Part shown: positions 1-9,071 of the stretch, piece after piece | Layout of the letters: each line of letters begins with the position of its first letter | Position numbering within the stretch: the stretch's first letter is position 1 | NCBI RefSeq assembly: GCF_900109345.1 | Contig: NZ_FNZN01000004.1 | Coordinates: 310,001-374,000 of the forward strand | DNA length: 64,000 nucleotides | Reading direction: 5' to 3' | Origin: Maribacter orientalis | Lineage (GTDB): Bacteria > Bacteroidota > Bacteroidia > Flavobacteriales > Flavobacteriaceae | The notes under the pieces: model-generated | Told to the model about the DNA's origin: nothing | Databases searched by the model: none | Seen by the model: the letters and a program-made list of their open reading frames with translations, nothing else | Made by a program: the position numbers and the translations under genes

Positions 1-975
1 TTACAATTTGAACTACAAAGTGAAGACTACAGTGGTGATTATTATGGTGGTATTAGCGTAGGTACAGATTGGATGCAAATTACGCAAACGGTAACACCAT
101 CTTCAGACGATAGAATACGGTTTATTTTTGATTTTGGCGAATCCGCCACTACGTACACCATTGATGATATTGTATTTACTTCAGGGGAAGTTTCAGGTGG
201 ATCCGAGCCTACTATTATAGAAAAAACGGATGAAGAAAAAACGGCGATCATTGGGGAAGCCATGGAAAACTGGATAGCCGGAATGGTAGGGCACTATAAG
301 GATGAAGTATTCGCTTGGGATGTAGTCAACGAACCTATGTTAGAAGGAGGGTCATTACGTACTGGCAACGTGACGGAATTGGCAGGCGATGATTTTTACT
401 GGGTAAAATACTTGGGTCCAGATTATGCAGTTACCGCTTTCAATCTTGCCCGACAATATGGTAATCCTACAGATGTATTATTTATAAACGATTACAATCT
501 AGAAGCTAGTCTTGCAAAATGCGATGGTATTATCGAATATACCAACTATATAGAAAGTCAAGGAGCCACGGTTGATGGTATTGGTACACAAATGCACATT
601 TCCTTAAATACCAGTAGAGAAAATATTGTTGAAATGTTTAAAAAATTAGCGGCAAGTGGTAAGCTGATTAAAATTTCCGAACTGGATGTAAGATTAGGAA
701 CCGCAGCGCCAACCATGGCCCAATTAATAGATCAAGCAGACATGTATCAATTCGTAGTGAATTCGTTTAACGAATTCATTCCTGCGAATCAGCGCTACGG
801 TATTACACTTTGGAATCTTTCCGATAAGGCAAACGAGCACGAGTTCTGGTTACCAAATGAGTCACCAAATGTTTTTGATAGTAATTTTGGAAGAAAACCA
901 GCATACAAAGGTGTTGCTGATGGTCTTGCAGGTAGGGATGTAAGTGAAGACTTTACCGGGGAAATTCAGAATTAA
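1..975 (+). CDS. GH10 endo-beta-1,4-xylanase, 3' part (5' end outside window)
   Basis: The reading frame is open from base 1, so the start lies upstream of the window. The first ~55 residues look like the end of a CBM4_9/CBM22-type carbohydrate-binding module: beta-rich, closing with FDFGE...YTIDDIVF. The rest is the second half of a GH10 catalytic domain. It has WDVVNEP with the acid/base Glu (codon 331-333) and ISELDV with the nucleophile Glu (codon 679-681), then a TLWNLSDK strand. Because the binding module directly precedes the NEP-bearing half, it is probably inserted inside the GH10 barrel, as described for Bacteroidetes Xyn10 enzymes. The likely role is hydrolysis of xylan at the cell surface or in the periplasm. 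No T9SS sorting domain is present at the C-terminus. A strong terminator lies 114 bp downstream. Family assignment is firm; the exact substrate is inferred. Confidence 0.93.
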   Translation, partial: LQFELQSEDYSGDYYGGISVGTDWMQITQTVTPSSDDRIRFIFDFGESATTYTIDDIVFTSGEVSGGSEPTIIEKTDEEKTAIIGEAMENWIAGMVGHYKDEVFAWDVVNEPMLEGGSLRTGNVTELAGDDFYWVKYLGPDYAVTAFNLARQYGNPTDVLFINDYNLEASLAKCDGIIEYTNYIESQGATVDGIGTQMHISLNTSRENIVEMFKKLAASGKLIKISELDVRLGTAAPTMAQLIDQADMYQFVVNSFNEFIPANQRYGITLWNLSDKANEHEFWLPNESPNVFDSNFGRKPAYKGVADGLAGRDVSEDFTGEIQN

Positions 976-1088
976 TAACTTACAAAGTTATTAGGCTTTG
1001 GTTTGTACCCAAATATTAAAATAAAAAAAGTATACCTGGTTTAGTGGTATTAAAATTATAAAAGTAGTTGTTTAGTTAAGTTGATGAA

Positions 1089-1124
1089 TAGAAGCGTAAT
1101 AAGAATTACGCTTCTATTTTTTTT
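1089..1124 (+). terminator. Rho-independent terminator after xylanase
   Basis: A perfect 12-bp inverted repeat (1089-1100 with 1105-1116) with a 4-nt loop is followed by eight T (1117-1124). It is the first terminator after the xylanase stop codon at 975 and so probably ends that operon. The 976-1088 stretch before it shows nothing else I recognise. Confidence 0.85.
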
Positions 1125-1227
1125 AGTAAAAAATGGAATTAGATGCATCGTTGATTTAAACTTTTCAAAATGTAATGATTTTGAATTATGACCTATCCTG
1201 TTTTACTGTAGGAAATCAATGCAATAA

Positions 1228-1758
1228 TTTGGGATTGCAATCTCTAAACTCAATTCGAAATTAAAAAACACTACTCAATTTTTATACAATAATAACTTCA
1301 TAAATCTAAGGGAAGTCGTTAACGAGATTTGTGATATCTTCAAAGTAATTGCCAATAACAAAGAGATAAGGTTAATAGCTTCTGTAATGGGTGAACCTCA
1401 TTTTATAGGAGATAAGGATCAGGTTGAATTTGTGATTCGTAACTTAATCAACAATGCCATTAAGTTCACCCCAAGAAAGGGTATTGTTAATGTATCGGTT
1501 ACCCAAACTTCAAACCAAATTAAAATATCAGTTTCCGATACCGGTGTTGGAATGTCGTCTGAGTTCAGTAAAAATCTTTTTTCTATTGAAAAACCCAAAG
1601 GAATTCCTGGTACCGAAGGAGAAAAAGGTAGCGGTCTTGGCCTTGTACTAAGCTCTGAATTCGTAAAAAGAAACGAAGGGGAAATTCATGTTGTTAGTCA
1701 GGAAACTATAGGTACGACTATTACTGTTTCTTTTTCAAGTGGGCGAAAAACAGCCTAA
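1228..1758 (+). pseudogene. Histidine kinase remnant (HATPase_c domain only)
   Basis: The frame is open from just after a stop at 1225-1227 but has no plausible start until an internal ATG at 1387. The translated part is the ATP-binding half of a two-component sensor kinase: linker ending INLREVVNEIC, N box (RNLINNAIKFT), G1 (DTGVGM) and G2 (GEKGSGLGL) with the usual final beta strands. The His-containing dimerisation domain and any sensor domain are missing. Bases ~1220-1260 read in another frame (LGLQSLNSIRN) could be the decayed region before the linker, which suggests a frameshift near there; this is weak. The upstream 100 bases lie right after the xylanase terminator and contain no kinase sequence. 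I call it a truncated remnant. A free-standing HATPase protein starting at 1387 (123 aa) is possible but less likely. Confidence 0.75.
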
Positions 1759-1919
1759 TTCAGGTAATACTGTACTAAAAACAGCCCCTATCCCTATTGT
1801 GGGGAAGATTCTTTCGAATATAAAAAGTCTTACTTCTAAATGAAGTATGGTTTATTTGAACTTTAACAATTCTTTTATTTTAGTTGCCTTTTCAAAATAT
1901 CGGCATTAAATAAAATTAA

Positions 1920-1958
1920 AAAACCCTAACATTCTAAAAATTAGATTGTTAGGGTTTT
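1920..1958. terminator. Bidirectional terminator between kinase remnant and tRNA-Leu
   Basis: A 12-bp inverted repeat (arm core AAACCCTAACA at 1921-1931 pairing with 1947-1957) has A-rich flank on the left and T-rich flank on the right. An inner TCTA/TAGA pair extends the hairpin. The tRNA on the minus strand ends seven bases to the right, so this serves the tRNA transcript and possibly the remnant on the plus strand. Confidence 0.75.
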
Positions 1959-1964
1959 ATTCTG

Positions 1965-2044
1965 TACTCGAGGCGGGAATCGAACCCGCACTCCGAAGAA
2001 CTGGATTTTGAATCCAGCGCGTCTACCAGTTCCGCCACTCGAGC
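1965..2044 (-). tRNA. tRNA-Leu (anticodon CAA)
   Basis: Read on the minus strand it folds as a class II tRNA. The acceptor is GCTCGAG paired with CTCGAGT, followed by discriminator A at 1965. The D arm contains TGGCGGAACTGGTAGAC. The anticodon stem is CTGGA/TCCAG with loop TTCAAAA, giving anticodon CAA at 2008-2010. There is a short variable arm around TTCTTCGGAGT and a canonical TTCGATT T-loop closed by GCGGG/CCCGC. It decodes UUG leucine codons. The 3' CCA is not encoded, as is usual in this phylum. The first acceptor pair appears to be G1-U72, a wobble rather than G-C. The length is 80 nt. Confidence 0.95.
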
Positions 2045-2160
2045 ATAATTATCGTCAATAAAAGACATCCCATAAAAATAGGACTGCAAAACTAAATAAT
2101 TATTTTCTTACTAACACCAAAAATATCAAGATTTATGCATTAGCAACCAAATTTAATTTT

Positions 2161-2168
2161 TAAATTTG
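2161..2168 (+). promoter_or_regulatory. -7 promoter box upstream of prs
   Basis: TAAATTTG matches the Bacteroidetes sigma-A -7 consensus TAnnTTTG exactly and lies 69 bp upstream of prs. I see no convincing TTG -33 box at 17-23 bp spacing, so this is a moderate call. Confidence 0.5.
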
Positions 2169-2236
2169 CACCTCCTTAAAAATAAGAACTTCAACGATTT
2201 ATCGAAGTAACTGTTTGGGAAACAATAATTAAAGAC

Positions 2237-3178
2237 ATGCCATACCAAGTTCCACAACCGAAAATATTTGCTTGCACACAAAGTAGAATCTTAGGCGAAA
2301 AAATCGCTAAGGCATATGGAATGGAACTGGGCAATGTATTATTCTCGCGCTATAGCGACGGTGAGTTTCAGCCTTCTTTTGAAGAGTCTATACGTGGAAC
2401 TCGAATTTTTATTATTGGTTCGACACACCCAGGTCCTGAAAATTTAATGGAAATGTTATTGATGATCGATGCTGCAAAAAGAGCATCGGCACGTCATATA
2501 ACAGCGGTAATGCCCTATTTCGGTTGGGCTAGACAAGATAGAAAAGATAAGCCTAGAGTGCCGATTGCAGCAAAGCTTGTTGCTAAAATGCTAGAAACAG
2601 CAGGAGCTACTAGAATTATTACAATGGATCTGCATGCAGATCAGATACAGGGGTTTTTCGAGAAGCCTGTAGATCATCTTTTTGCATCTACTTTGTTTTT
2701 ACCATACTTGAAAAATCTTGGTTTAAACGACCTTACCATAGCCTCGCCAGATATGGGAGGTTCAAAAAGGGCTTACGCCTATTCTAAAGCTTTAGATTGT
2801 GATGTGGTTGTATGTTACAAACAAAGGGCTAAGGCGAATTTTATTTCCCATATGGAATTGATTGGTGACGTACAGGGAAAAAATGTTGTTCTCGTAGATG
2901 ATATGGTTGATACGGCAGGAACTCTGACAAAAGCGGCAGATTTAATGATGGAGCGTGGTGCTACTAGCGTAAGAGCTATTACAACACATGGCCTACTATC
3001 TGGCGATGCATATGAGAAAATAGAAAAATCGAAACTAACAGAGTTAATTATCACAGATTCAATTCCAATAGAAATAAAGAGTGATAAGGTAAGAGTATTA
3101 AGCTGTGCTAATCTATTTGCAGATGTTATGGACAAGGTTCACAACAATAACTCTATCTCTTCCAAGTTTTTAATGTAG
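2237..3178 (+). CDS. prs: Ribose-phosphate pyrophosphokinase
   Basis: The enzyme makes PRPP from ribose 5-phosphate and ATP in the cytoplasm, feeding purine, pyrimidine, histidine, tryptophan and NAD synthesis. The 313-aa length fits the family. Motifs in order are the SRYSDGEF segment (38-44), the flexible loop YFGWARQDRK (94-103), catalytic DLHADQIQGFF (131-141), SPDMGG (170-175) and the PRPP-binding loop VVLVDDMVDTAGT (217-229). The ATG at 2237 gives the normal N-terminus. It precedes rplY by 46 bp in the same direction, a gene pair common in Bacteroidetes, and the two are probably co-transcribed up to the terminator at 3880-3912. Confidence 0.98.
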   Translation: MPYQVPQPKIFACTQSRILGEKIAKAYGMELGNVLFSRYSDGEFQPSFEESIRGTRIFIIGSTHPGPENLMEMLLMIDAAKRASARHITAVMPYFGWARQDRKDKPRVPIAAKLVAKMLETAGATRIITMDLHADQIQGFFEKPVDHLFASTLFLPYLKNLGLNDLTIASPDMGGSKRAYAYSKALDCDVVVCYKQRAKANFISHMELIGDVQGKNVVLVDDMVDTAGTLTKAADLMMERGATSVRAITTHGLLSGDAYEKIEKSKLTELIITDSIPIEIKSDKVRVLSCANLFADVMDKVHNNNSISSKFLM

Positions 3179-3224
3179 TTCGGAAGGAAAATTTAAAATA
3201 GAATATTAATTTTTAATACATATA

Positions 3225-3854
3225 ATGAAGTCAATTACAATTAAAGGATCAGAAAGAGAAAGCGTAGGCAAAAAGGCAACGAAGGCCTTACGTAATGCTG
3301 GAAAGGTTCCTTGCGTAGTATACGGAGGGGATAAACCATTACACTTTTCAGCAGATGAACTAGCGTTCAGAGACTTGGTTTACACTCCAAATGCGCACAC
3401 AGTTGCAATTGAATTGGATGGTGGAGCTTCTGTTAAAGCAGTTATGCAAGATATTCAGTTTCACCCAGTAACAGACAAGATCATTCACATTGATTTTTAT
3501 CAATTGTTCGATGATAAAATGGTTACTATGGATATTCCTGTACGTTTAGAAGGAAACTCACCAGGTGTTCGTAATGGTGGTCGTTTATTATTTAGAAAAC
3601 GTAAACTTGCAATCAAAGCATTACCTGCCAAATTACCAGATTTCTTTGATATCGATATTTCTAAATTGAAAATCGGTCAAAACATTTCTGTTGGTTCATT
3701 GTTAAGTGATGATTTCAGCATTCTACATCCTGATACTACTGTTGTTGTGCAAGTTAAAACTGCTCGTACTGCCGTTGCTATTGATGATGAAGATGAAGAA
3801 GGAGAAGGAGAAGAAGGTGCAGAAGGTGCTGCAGAGGAAACTGCTCAAGAATAA
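3225..3854 (+). CDS. rplY: 50S ribosomal protein L25 (Ctc/TL5 type)
   Basis: This is the large-subunit protein that binds 5S rRNA. Residues 1-90 form the L25 beta-barrel ([21 protein letters not shown] near the N-terminus). Residues ~95-180 match the extra C-terminal TL5/Ctc beta domain. The chain ends in a strongly acidic, low-complexity tail from about residue 186 ([15 protein letters not shown] and onward), which is usual in Bacteroidetes L25. The total of 209 aa is typical for the long form. It sits between prs and pth, the latter also translation-related, but a terminator separates it from pth. Confidence 0.97.
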   Translation: MKSITIKGSERESVGKKATKALRNAGKVPCVVYGGDKPLHFSADELAFRDLVYTPNAHTVAIELDGGASVKAVMQDIQFHPVTDKIIHIDFYQLFDDKMVTMDIPVRLEGNSPGVRNGGRLLFRKRKLAIKALPAKLPDFFDIDISKLKIGQNISVGSLLSDDFSILHPDTTVVVQVKTARTAVAIDDEDEEGEGEEGAEGAAEETAQE

Positions 3855-3879
3855 ACATCTTTTTTTAAGATTTACTACT

Positions 3880-3912
3880 AAGCATCCCGATACGTGTATC
3901 GGGATGCTTTTG
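3880..3912 (+). terminator. Rho-independent terminator after rplY
   Basis: A perfect 13-bp GC-containing stem (AAGCATCCCGATA at 3880-3892 with 3897-3909) with a 4-nt loop is followed by TTTTG and further T-rich sequence. It lies 25 bp after the rplY stop and separates prs-rplY from pth. Confidence 0.88.
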
Positions 3913-4003
3913 TATTTTTATCCCATAATTCTAACTAGCTATGTTCGGTTTTTTTAAATCATTATTTACAAAAAAGACCATAATTCCATAAGAGAAAGAT
4001 CCC

Positions 4004-4570
4004 ATGAAGAAATTTTTAATTGTTGGCCTTGGTAATATAGGTGATGAATATGCGGAGACGCGTCACAATATTGGTTTCAAGATATTAGATGAAGTAGCGC
4101 AAGCAAACGACTTTACTTTTGAAACAGCAAAACTTGGTGAAATAGGGTCATATAAAATTAAGGGTAGAACAGTAATTTGCTTAAAACCTTCAACCTATAT
4201 GAACCGTAGTGGCAAAGCATTGAAGTACTGGATGGATAAAGAAAATATCCCACAAAGCAATGTTCTTGTTATTACAGATGACATTAATTTACCTTTTGGC
4301 ACCATACGTATTAAAACAAAAGGAAGTAATGGCGGCCATAACGGATTAAAGGATATTGAATTATTTCTACAAACCATACTCTACAACCGATATCGTTTTG
4401 GTGTAGGTTCAGATTTTGGCAAAGGCAGACAAGTAGAATACGTATTGGGACAATGGGACGAAGAAGAAAAAGCATTGTTACCAGAACGATTAAAAAAATC
4501 AACCGAAATAATTAATTCATTTGTACTAGCTGGTATTGCTCGCACTATGAATCAATATAATAACACGTAA
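4004..4570 (+). CDS. pth: Peptidyl-tRNA hydrolase
   Basis: The enzyme cleaves the ester bond of peptidyl-tRNAs released from ribosomes, recycling the tRNA. The 188-aa protein has all family motifs: GLGN (8-11), TRHNIGF with catalytic His21, KPSTYMNRSG with Asn67, the acid ITDDI (Asp92/93) and GSNGGHNGLKD with Asn113. The ATG at 4004 gives the expected short N-terminus before the first beta strand. The gene ends one base before the tail of the convergent lipoprotein gene, so no terminator fits between them. It is an essential housekeeping gene. Confidence 0.98.
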   Translation: MKKFLIVGLGNIGDEYAETRHNIGFKILDEVAQANDFTFETAKLGEIGSYKIKGRTVICLKPSTYMNRSGKALKYWMDKENIPQSNVLVITDDINLPFGTIRIKTKGSNGGHNGLKDIELFLQTILYNRYRFGVGSDFGKGRQVEYVLGQWDEEEKALLPERLKKSTEIINSFVLAGIARTMNQYNNT

Positions 4571-4571
4571 A

Positions 4572-5258
4572 CTATAGTACTTTAAAATTATAAATTCCTG
4601 AATTAGATTTATTGCCTTCAGCATCGATTACAATTATACTCCAATAATAAACAGTATTTGCCGTGACCGAAACCTTTATACTATTTACTGTAGGCTGAAG
4701 TGTTCGAATTAAATCGACTGGAATAGCTTCTACAGAAAAATAAATTTCGTAACTAACTATATCGTTATCCAAATCGGATGCATTCCAAGACAGGGTAACT
4801 TCATTGTTTATATCTTTAAATACATTTTCTGAAGATACCGGACTCACATTAGTTGCAGGAAAAGGGGCAAACGTAGTTCTTGAACCAGAATTATAAAAAT
4901 TCCAAACTTCACTTGATACCGTTTGGTCTACCTGACTATTTTTTGAGCGTACAATCCAAGAAAATTGCTCTCCTTTTGCCAATGGCAGTTTTGCAGATGT
5001 AGTTGATGAAGTAATAGTTTGTACCGTGCCTGTAGAAGTATTAGTTACTCTTAATTCATATGTTTCGGTATTATCTGCTGCAGACCATCTAAATTCGACC
5101 TGGCTAGTTACCTGCCCTAAACTCAGACCAGTTGTACATTCAGAATTTTGCTCTGGGAATATCAATTGAACAGCTTCTGGAGGGGAAGGTGTACGCTTCT
5201 TTTTACAGCTCGTAAAAGCCATCATCATACATAAACCTAAAAATAAAAAGCGCATCAT
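4572..5258 (-). CDS. Lipoprotein with fibronectin type III-like repeats
   Basis: A 228-aa protein with a lipoprotein signal peptide: hydrophobic stretch, then the lipobox FTSC with the acylated Cys18 and a basic KKKR after it. Two beta-rich segments (about 28-120 and 128-228) look like FN3 or SusE-like Ig folds, with LQWN/LSWNASD-type strands and a final NSGIYNFKVL strand. It probably sits in the outer membrane. Its ATG overlaps the stop region of the upstream protease gene by 4 nt (5255-5258), so the two are translationally coupled. The FN3-like strands resemble the segment at residues ~748-832 of that protease. No enzymatic function is visible; it may be an anchor or partner for the protease. 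Confidence 0.8.
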   Translation of the reverse strand: MMRFLFLGLCMMMAFTSCKKKRTPSPPEAVQLIFPEQNSECTTGLSLGQVTSQVEFRWSAADNTETYELRVTNTSTGTVQTITSSTTSAKLPLAKGEQFSWIVRSKNSQVDQTVSSEVWNFYNSGSRTTFAPFPATNVSPVSSENVFKDINNEVTLSWNASDLDNDIVSYEIYFSVEAIPVDLIRTLQPTVNSIKVSVTANTVYYWSIIVIDAEGNKSNSGIYNFKVL

Positions 5259-8200
5259 TCTTTAATTATTTTAGAGGTCCCTTTTATAGTCATCCCTTCA
5301 TATTTTAAGTAATAGATACCGGTAGACAATGAACTTAAATTTAACTCTATTATTCCTTGTTTTGCAAATTCGCTAGAATTAGAAATCAATCTTCCATCAG
5401 CACTAAAAATTCTCACTATAATATTTTCATCACTCTCACCCAAAAAAACTTGAACAAAATCGACTACAGGGTTTGGAAAAACAATTGGCTTCTCAAAAAA
5501 GCTAATTTGTTCTTCATAAATTCCTTGACAAGGAATATTAGTAGACACCTTAAGTGTATTAATCCCTTTCTCTAAATCTAAAACCACAATTGACTCTTCG
5601 GTCTGTATTGAAATTCCATTAAGCTCTATAGTATAAAAAGAAGAGCCTTCCAACTCAAGGGTAATCTGCGTGCCATCTAAAGCCATTTTAGATGTGACGC
5701 TTAGCGGCTCAGGTTCTGTTATTTGAACCTCTAAGCAGTATTCATTGTAAGAAATACTACCATCTGTTCCTGTAATACAAAGCGAATACGCACCAGAACT
5801 TAAGTTTGCCAAATTAAAAGAATTTGAAAAACTCTGAGTTACATCAAGTCCATTCCCTAATACCCTTATTTGATAATCAAGGGCCAGTTTCGGAATTACG
5901 GTTAATGCACCATCATTATTTTCCCTACATGTTTCACTAACCAGACTCACAGTAAAATTTTCAGCTGGAAAACGGTAAACTGGGCATCCAGAGGCATTTA
6001 CCTCTAGACCTTCTGGTGTACCCAAACAAAGGTCGTCTCCGTCATCAAAAACTCCATCGTTATCCGCATCTGGCCTAAAATTACCCTCTACACAAACTTC
6101 AAGAGCAAAGACTTTTAAGCTACCACCATCTGAAGGTGCGTTATCTCGAACTTCTAAAACCCATTCTCCAAGTATAGATTCTCCATTAAAAGCACTAAGA
6201 CTACCTAGCGGTTTTACCATTCCACTTATAGCTGGATCAATCGAACAATTAAACGACGGACTATCATCATCAAAAGTGGCATTTATATTTCGCGATTCAC
6301 CACAAGAACTAGAAACTAAAGTAACCACAGTACCTGCTGGTGATGTTAAGCTAATAACCAAATCGGCCAAAAACGTGTGTTCAAGATCGATTACAACATT
6401 CATATCGGCCACAGGCAAGTCTTCATAGAATACAATTTTAGAACTGATTACCGGTGTACCACTACTTGAGATAGAAATAGGTAATGCTGTAGCATCTTTT
6501 GTCGTGCAATTAAATTGTATGGTAGTAAAGCTAAATACTGAACTAAAAATACCCTCGCCACAATCATTTTTCGGTTTTACCCTCCAGAAGTATTGGCTAT
6601 TATTATCTATTTGTACAGGGGAATATGTATCTGTACTCACGGTAGCAGATTCTATAATATTTGAAAAACCAGCATCAGTCGAAATTTCGACATCATAAAG
6701 TGTATTGCCCAATGCCGCATTCCATTGTAAAATAATATCCTTTGAAGCATCTACAAAGCCGTCTAAGGGAGACAATAACTGCACCGCCTCAAAATTATCA
6801 TCGTATACCCTTAACTGAAGAATTACTTCTTTAGTGACCGTCGCAGAAGTAGCCAAAACTCGAATTGGGTATGTACCAACAGATAAATTCGAAATACCTT
6901 GAAAATCAATAATAACAGGTGTATCAGTAAAATCAGCAGATACTGGAGTAAACTGCGCCGTTAAACCTGCAGGCATCTCAATAGCACTGAACGTACTCTG
7001 CTCATTAAAGCCTAAGCCTATCTCATACGTAAAAGGAATGTTAATATCGTTTGGTTTGCATATATCATATACTACCTGCTCAAAATTCAATACAATTTCT
7101 GACGGTGTTATAGAAAAATCAGCAGCATTAACTGCAAAGAAGATATTATTATCAGCCTTTACCATAATACGACCGGCACTGGCCGAAGTGTTTGGGATAA
7201 TCACGCTTTGACTTCCATCATTTAAAGTATTTTCAACCAATGTTATAGGATACGTAAAACCACCATCTATAGACAAAAATACTGATACCGTTTCAGCACC
7301 AATCGGTGCAATATTGGTATTGGCTACATCCCAAGTTATCGTTTGTACCGAACCCGCCTCAAAAGATAGCTCTGTAATTTGTGAGGTGACAACAAATGGC
7401 CCAGCTTCATTTATTACGGACACCTTTAACTCATCTGAAATTGATTGACCGCCGTTTAATGCATTGTCACGAACCATCAATGAAAAATTTAACTCACGAC
7501 CTATATTCGAAAGTGTTTCCCAAGCTTCACCCACTTTAGGTAATGTCTCAGTTAATTGTCCGCTCAAAATTAGAGTCAAATTTGGAAAATAACGCTGCGG
7601 CGAAAGGCTCGGAGGTAAGGACCTAAAATTAGCACCCGCCGGATTATTAGGCCCAAAAGTGGCTTGGGTAACCACACCATTATCTATCTGCTCCCATGTG
7701 TAACTAAGTATATTTGAAGTATCAACATCATTTGCCACCCCTGTTAATACAAAAGGCGTTCCTTTAGGTATACTATAGTTAGACAACGGAAGTAACGTTG
7801 GTGGTGAATTGGTCAATACCTGAGTTTGTCCACAAGAAACAGTTTGTAGATAATCTCTTATTTGTACCACACTCACATAATGAAAATAATCATCGCTATT
7901 GGCTGCCACGTTATTATTACCTGCAATACCTGCGTAGCCCATTATAGTTGTTCCACTGGCTGGCTCTACCTGCACGGTGGTACCTTCAGAAATATGTGAA
8001 AAAGAATGGTTGGCCCCAAATTGATGCCCCATTTCATGTGCAACCAAATCAATATCGAACGCATCACCAGTAGGCGATGACAAAGTCGTATAACCACTAC
8101 CCTTTCTATTATCTGTACAAACCGCCCCTATAAAGCCAGAATTACCATCTAAAGTATTATCCTGTTGGTTAAACAGATGCCCTATGTCATAATTAGCTTC

Positions 8201-9019
8201 ACCTATAATACTAGTTAGTGTATTTTGAACTTGAGCACTTAAACTACCGGTGTAGGGATCAGTTTCGGGATCAGTATAAATTACCAAATCGGTATTATCG
8301 ATTAATTCAAGGGTAATTGCCAAATCACGTTCAAAAATCCCATTTATTCTTGTCAAGGTCGCGTTAATTGCGGCGAGAGCATCAACCTTTGTACCACCAT
8401 GAAATTGAGTATACTCCCCAGAGGCTGAAATGGCAACCCTAAACTTTCTAAGGGTTTGATCATCGACTAATTTTGCAGTTAAATTCTGAGAATATTCCAT
8501 AACCTCTGGCATGGTACTACAGACAAAGTGAAGATCACTTTCTTCTTGTTCGGTTCTTCTATAAAGAACATAGATGTCATCGGTTGACTTTTGCATAAAT
8601 AGTGCTCCGTGTTCCCCTGGCGTGCTAATCATACTTTGAATGCCCTTACCTGAAACACTAAAACGAACTTGCTTGGTAGAGTTATGTAATGCTACACCTT
8701 TATATGACTTTATAGTAGGGAACTTCTTTGCAAGACCTTCCGAAAAAACATTAGCCTCTTCCACCTGAAAAGGAACCAAATTACCTTGCTCATCTGGAAA
8801 ATAAATTATTTTAGAACTTGATTTTACAGACAGCGTATTTAAAAATTGTTCTTGATTCAAAGTAAATGCCCGACCTTTATCTACTCGTAAACGTTGCTTA
8901 GATAATTGTTTAGCGCTTGCATTTAATTCCGTATTTTTCCAATATGTAGATTGAGCCACCCCGTAAAAGGAAAGAAATAGTATGGTAATTGAAAAAACTA
9001 GGCGTAATTTTACAATCAT
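5255..9019 (-). CDS. Secreted reprolysin-like metalloprotease with P-domain and T9SS sorting domain
   Basis: A 1254-aa exported protease. It has a Sec signal peptide (1-~23, ending GVAQ), a propeptide-like region, and a metzincin domain with HEMGHQFGANH (328-338; zinc ligands His328, His332, His338, catalytic Glu329) and Met-turn Met360 in TTIMGYAG. Ig/FN3-like segments follow (~405-835). Next comes a proprotein-convertase P-domain (~845-976, with GEWVLEVRDNAPSDGG), a calcium-binding thrombospondin type 3-like stretch (DADNDGVFDDGDD, ~984-996), and a C-terminal type A T9SS sorting domain (~1178-1254: IVFPNPV, GIYYLKY, final basic KIIKE). The likely role is extracellular protein degradation. 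It is the first gene of a coupled pair with the lipoprotein and is divergent from ribF with a 52-bp gap. Confidence 0.92.
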   Translation of the reverse strand: MIVKLRLVFSITILFLSFYGVAQSTYWKNTELNASAKQLSKQRLRVDKGRAFTLNQEQFLNTLSVKSSSKIIYFPDEQGNLVPFQVEEANVFSEGLAKKFPTIKSYKGVALHNSTKQVRFSVSGKGIQSMISTPGEHGALFMQKSTDDIYVLYRRTEQEESDLHFVCSTMPEVMEYSQNLTAKLVDDQTLRKFRVAISASGEYTQFHGGTKVDALAAINATLTRINGIFERDLAITLELIDNTDLVIYTDPETDPYTGSLSAQVQNTLTSIIGEANYDIGHLFNQQDNTLDGNSGFIGAVCTDNRKGSGYTTLSSPTGDAFDIDLVAHEMGHQFGANHSFSHISEGTTVQVEPASGTTIMGYAGIAGNNNVAANSDDYFHYVSVVQIRDYLQTVSCGQTQVLTNSPPTLLPLSNYSIPKGTPFVLTGVANDVDTSNILSYTWEQIDNGVVTQATFGPNNPAGANFRSLPPSLSPQRYFPNLTLILSGQLTETLPKVGEAWETLSNIGRELNFSLMVRDNALNGGQSISDELKVSVINEAGPFVVTSQITELSFEAGSVQTITWDVANTNIAPIGAETVSVFLSIDGGFTYPITLVENTLNDGSQSVIIPNTSASAGRIMVKADNNIFFAVNAADFSITPSEIVLNFEQVVYDICKPNDINIPFTYEIGLGFNEQSTFSAIEMPAGLTAQFTPVSADFTDTPVIIDFQGISNLSVGTYPIRVLATSATVTKEVILQLRVYDDNFEAVQLLSPLDGFVDASKDIILQWNAALGNTLYDVEISTDAGFSNIIESATVSTDTYSPVQIDNNSQYFWRVKPKNDCGEGIFSSVFSFTTIQFNCTTKDATALPISISSSGTPVISSKIVFYEDLPVADMNVVIDLEHTFLADLVISLTSPAGTVVTLVSSSCGESRNINATFDDDSPSFNCSIDPAISGMVKPLGSLSAFNGESILGEWVLEVRDNAPSDGGSLKVFALEVCVEGNFRPDADNDGVFDDGDDLCLGTPEGLEVNASGCPVYRFPAENFTVSLVSETCRENNDGALTVIPKLALDYQIRVLGNGLDVTQSFSNSFNLANLSSGAYSLCITGTDGSISYNEYCLEVQITEPEPLSVTSKMALDGTQITLELEGSSFYTIELNGISIQTEESIVVLDLEKGINTLKVSTNIPCQGIYEEQISFFEKPIVFPNPVVDFVQVFLGESDENIIVRIFSADGRLISNSSEFAKQGIIELNLSSLSTGIYYLKYEGMTIKGTSKIIKE

Positions 9020-9040
9020 TAAGAGGATTTTATCTCAAAT

Positions 9041-9048
9041 CAAATATA
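9041..9048 (-). promoter_or_regulatory. -7 promoter box for the metalloprotease gene
   Basis: On the minus strand this reads TATATTTG, an exact TAnnTTTG match, 21 bp before the protease ATG in the short divergent gap with ribF. No clear -33 box is seen. Confidence 0.5.
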
Positions 9049-9071
9049 AGTCTTTTTATTTTCTATCATAG

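Noticed and set aside
2690-3135. Opposite-strand open frames inside prs, mfd, lhr and other genes
   Set aside because: They are shadows of strongly conserved genes in other frames and show no independent motifs.
3940-3993. Tiny ATG frame of 16 codons between rplY and pth (starts MFGFFKSLFTKK)
   Set aside because: Too short to support and with no signal for translation; the hydrophobic-basic look could be chance in AT-rich DNA.
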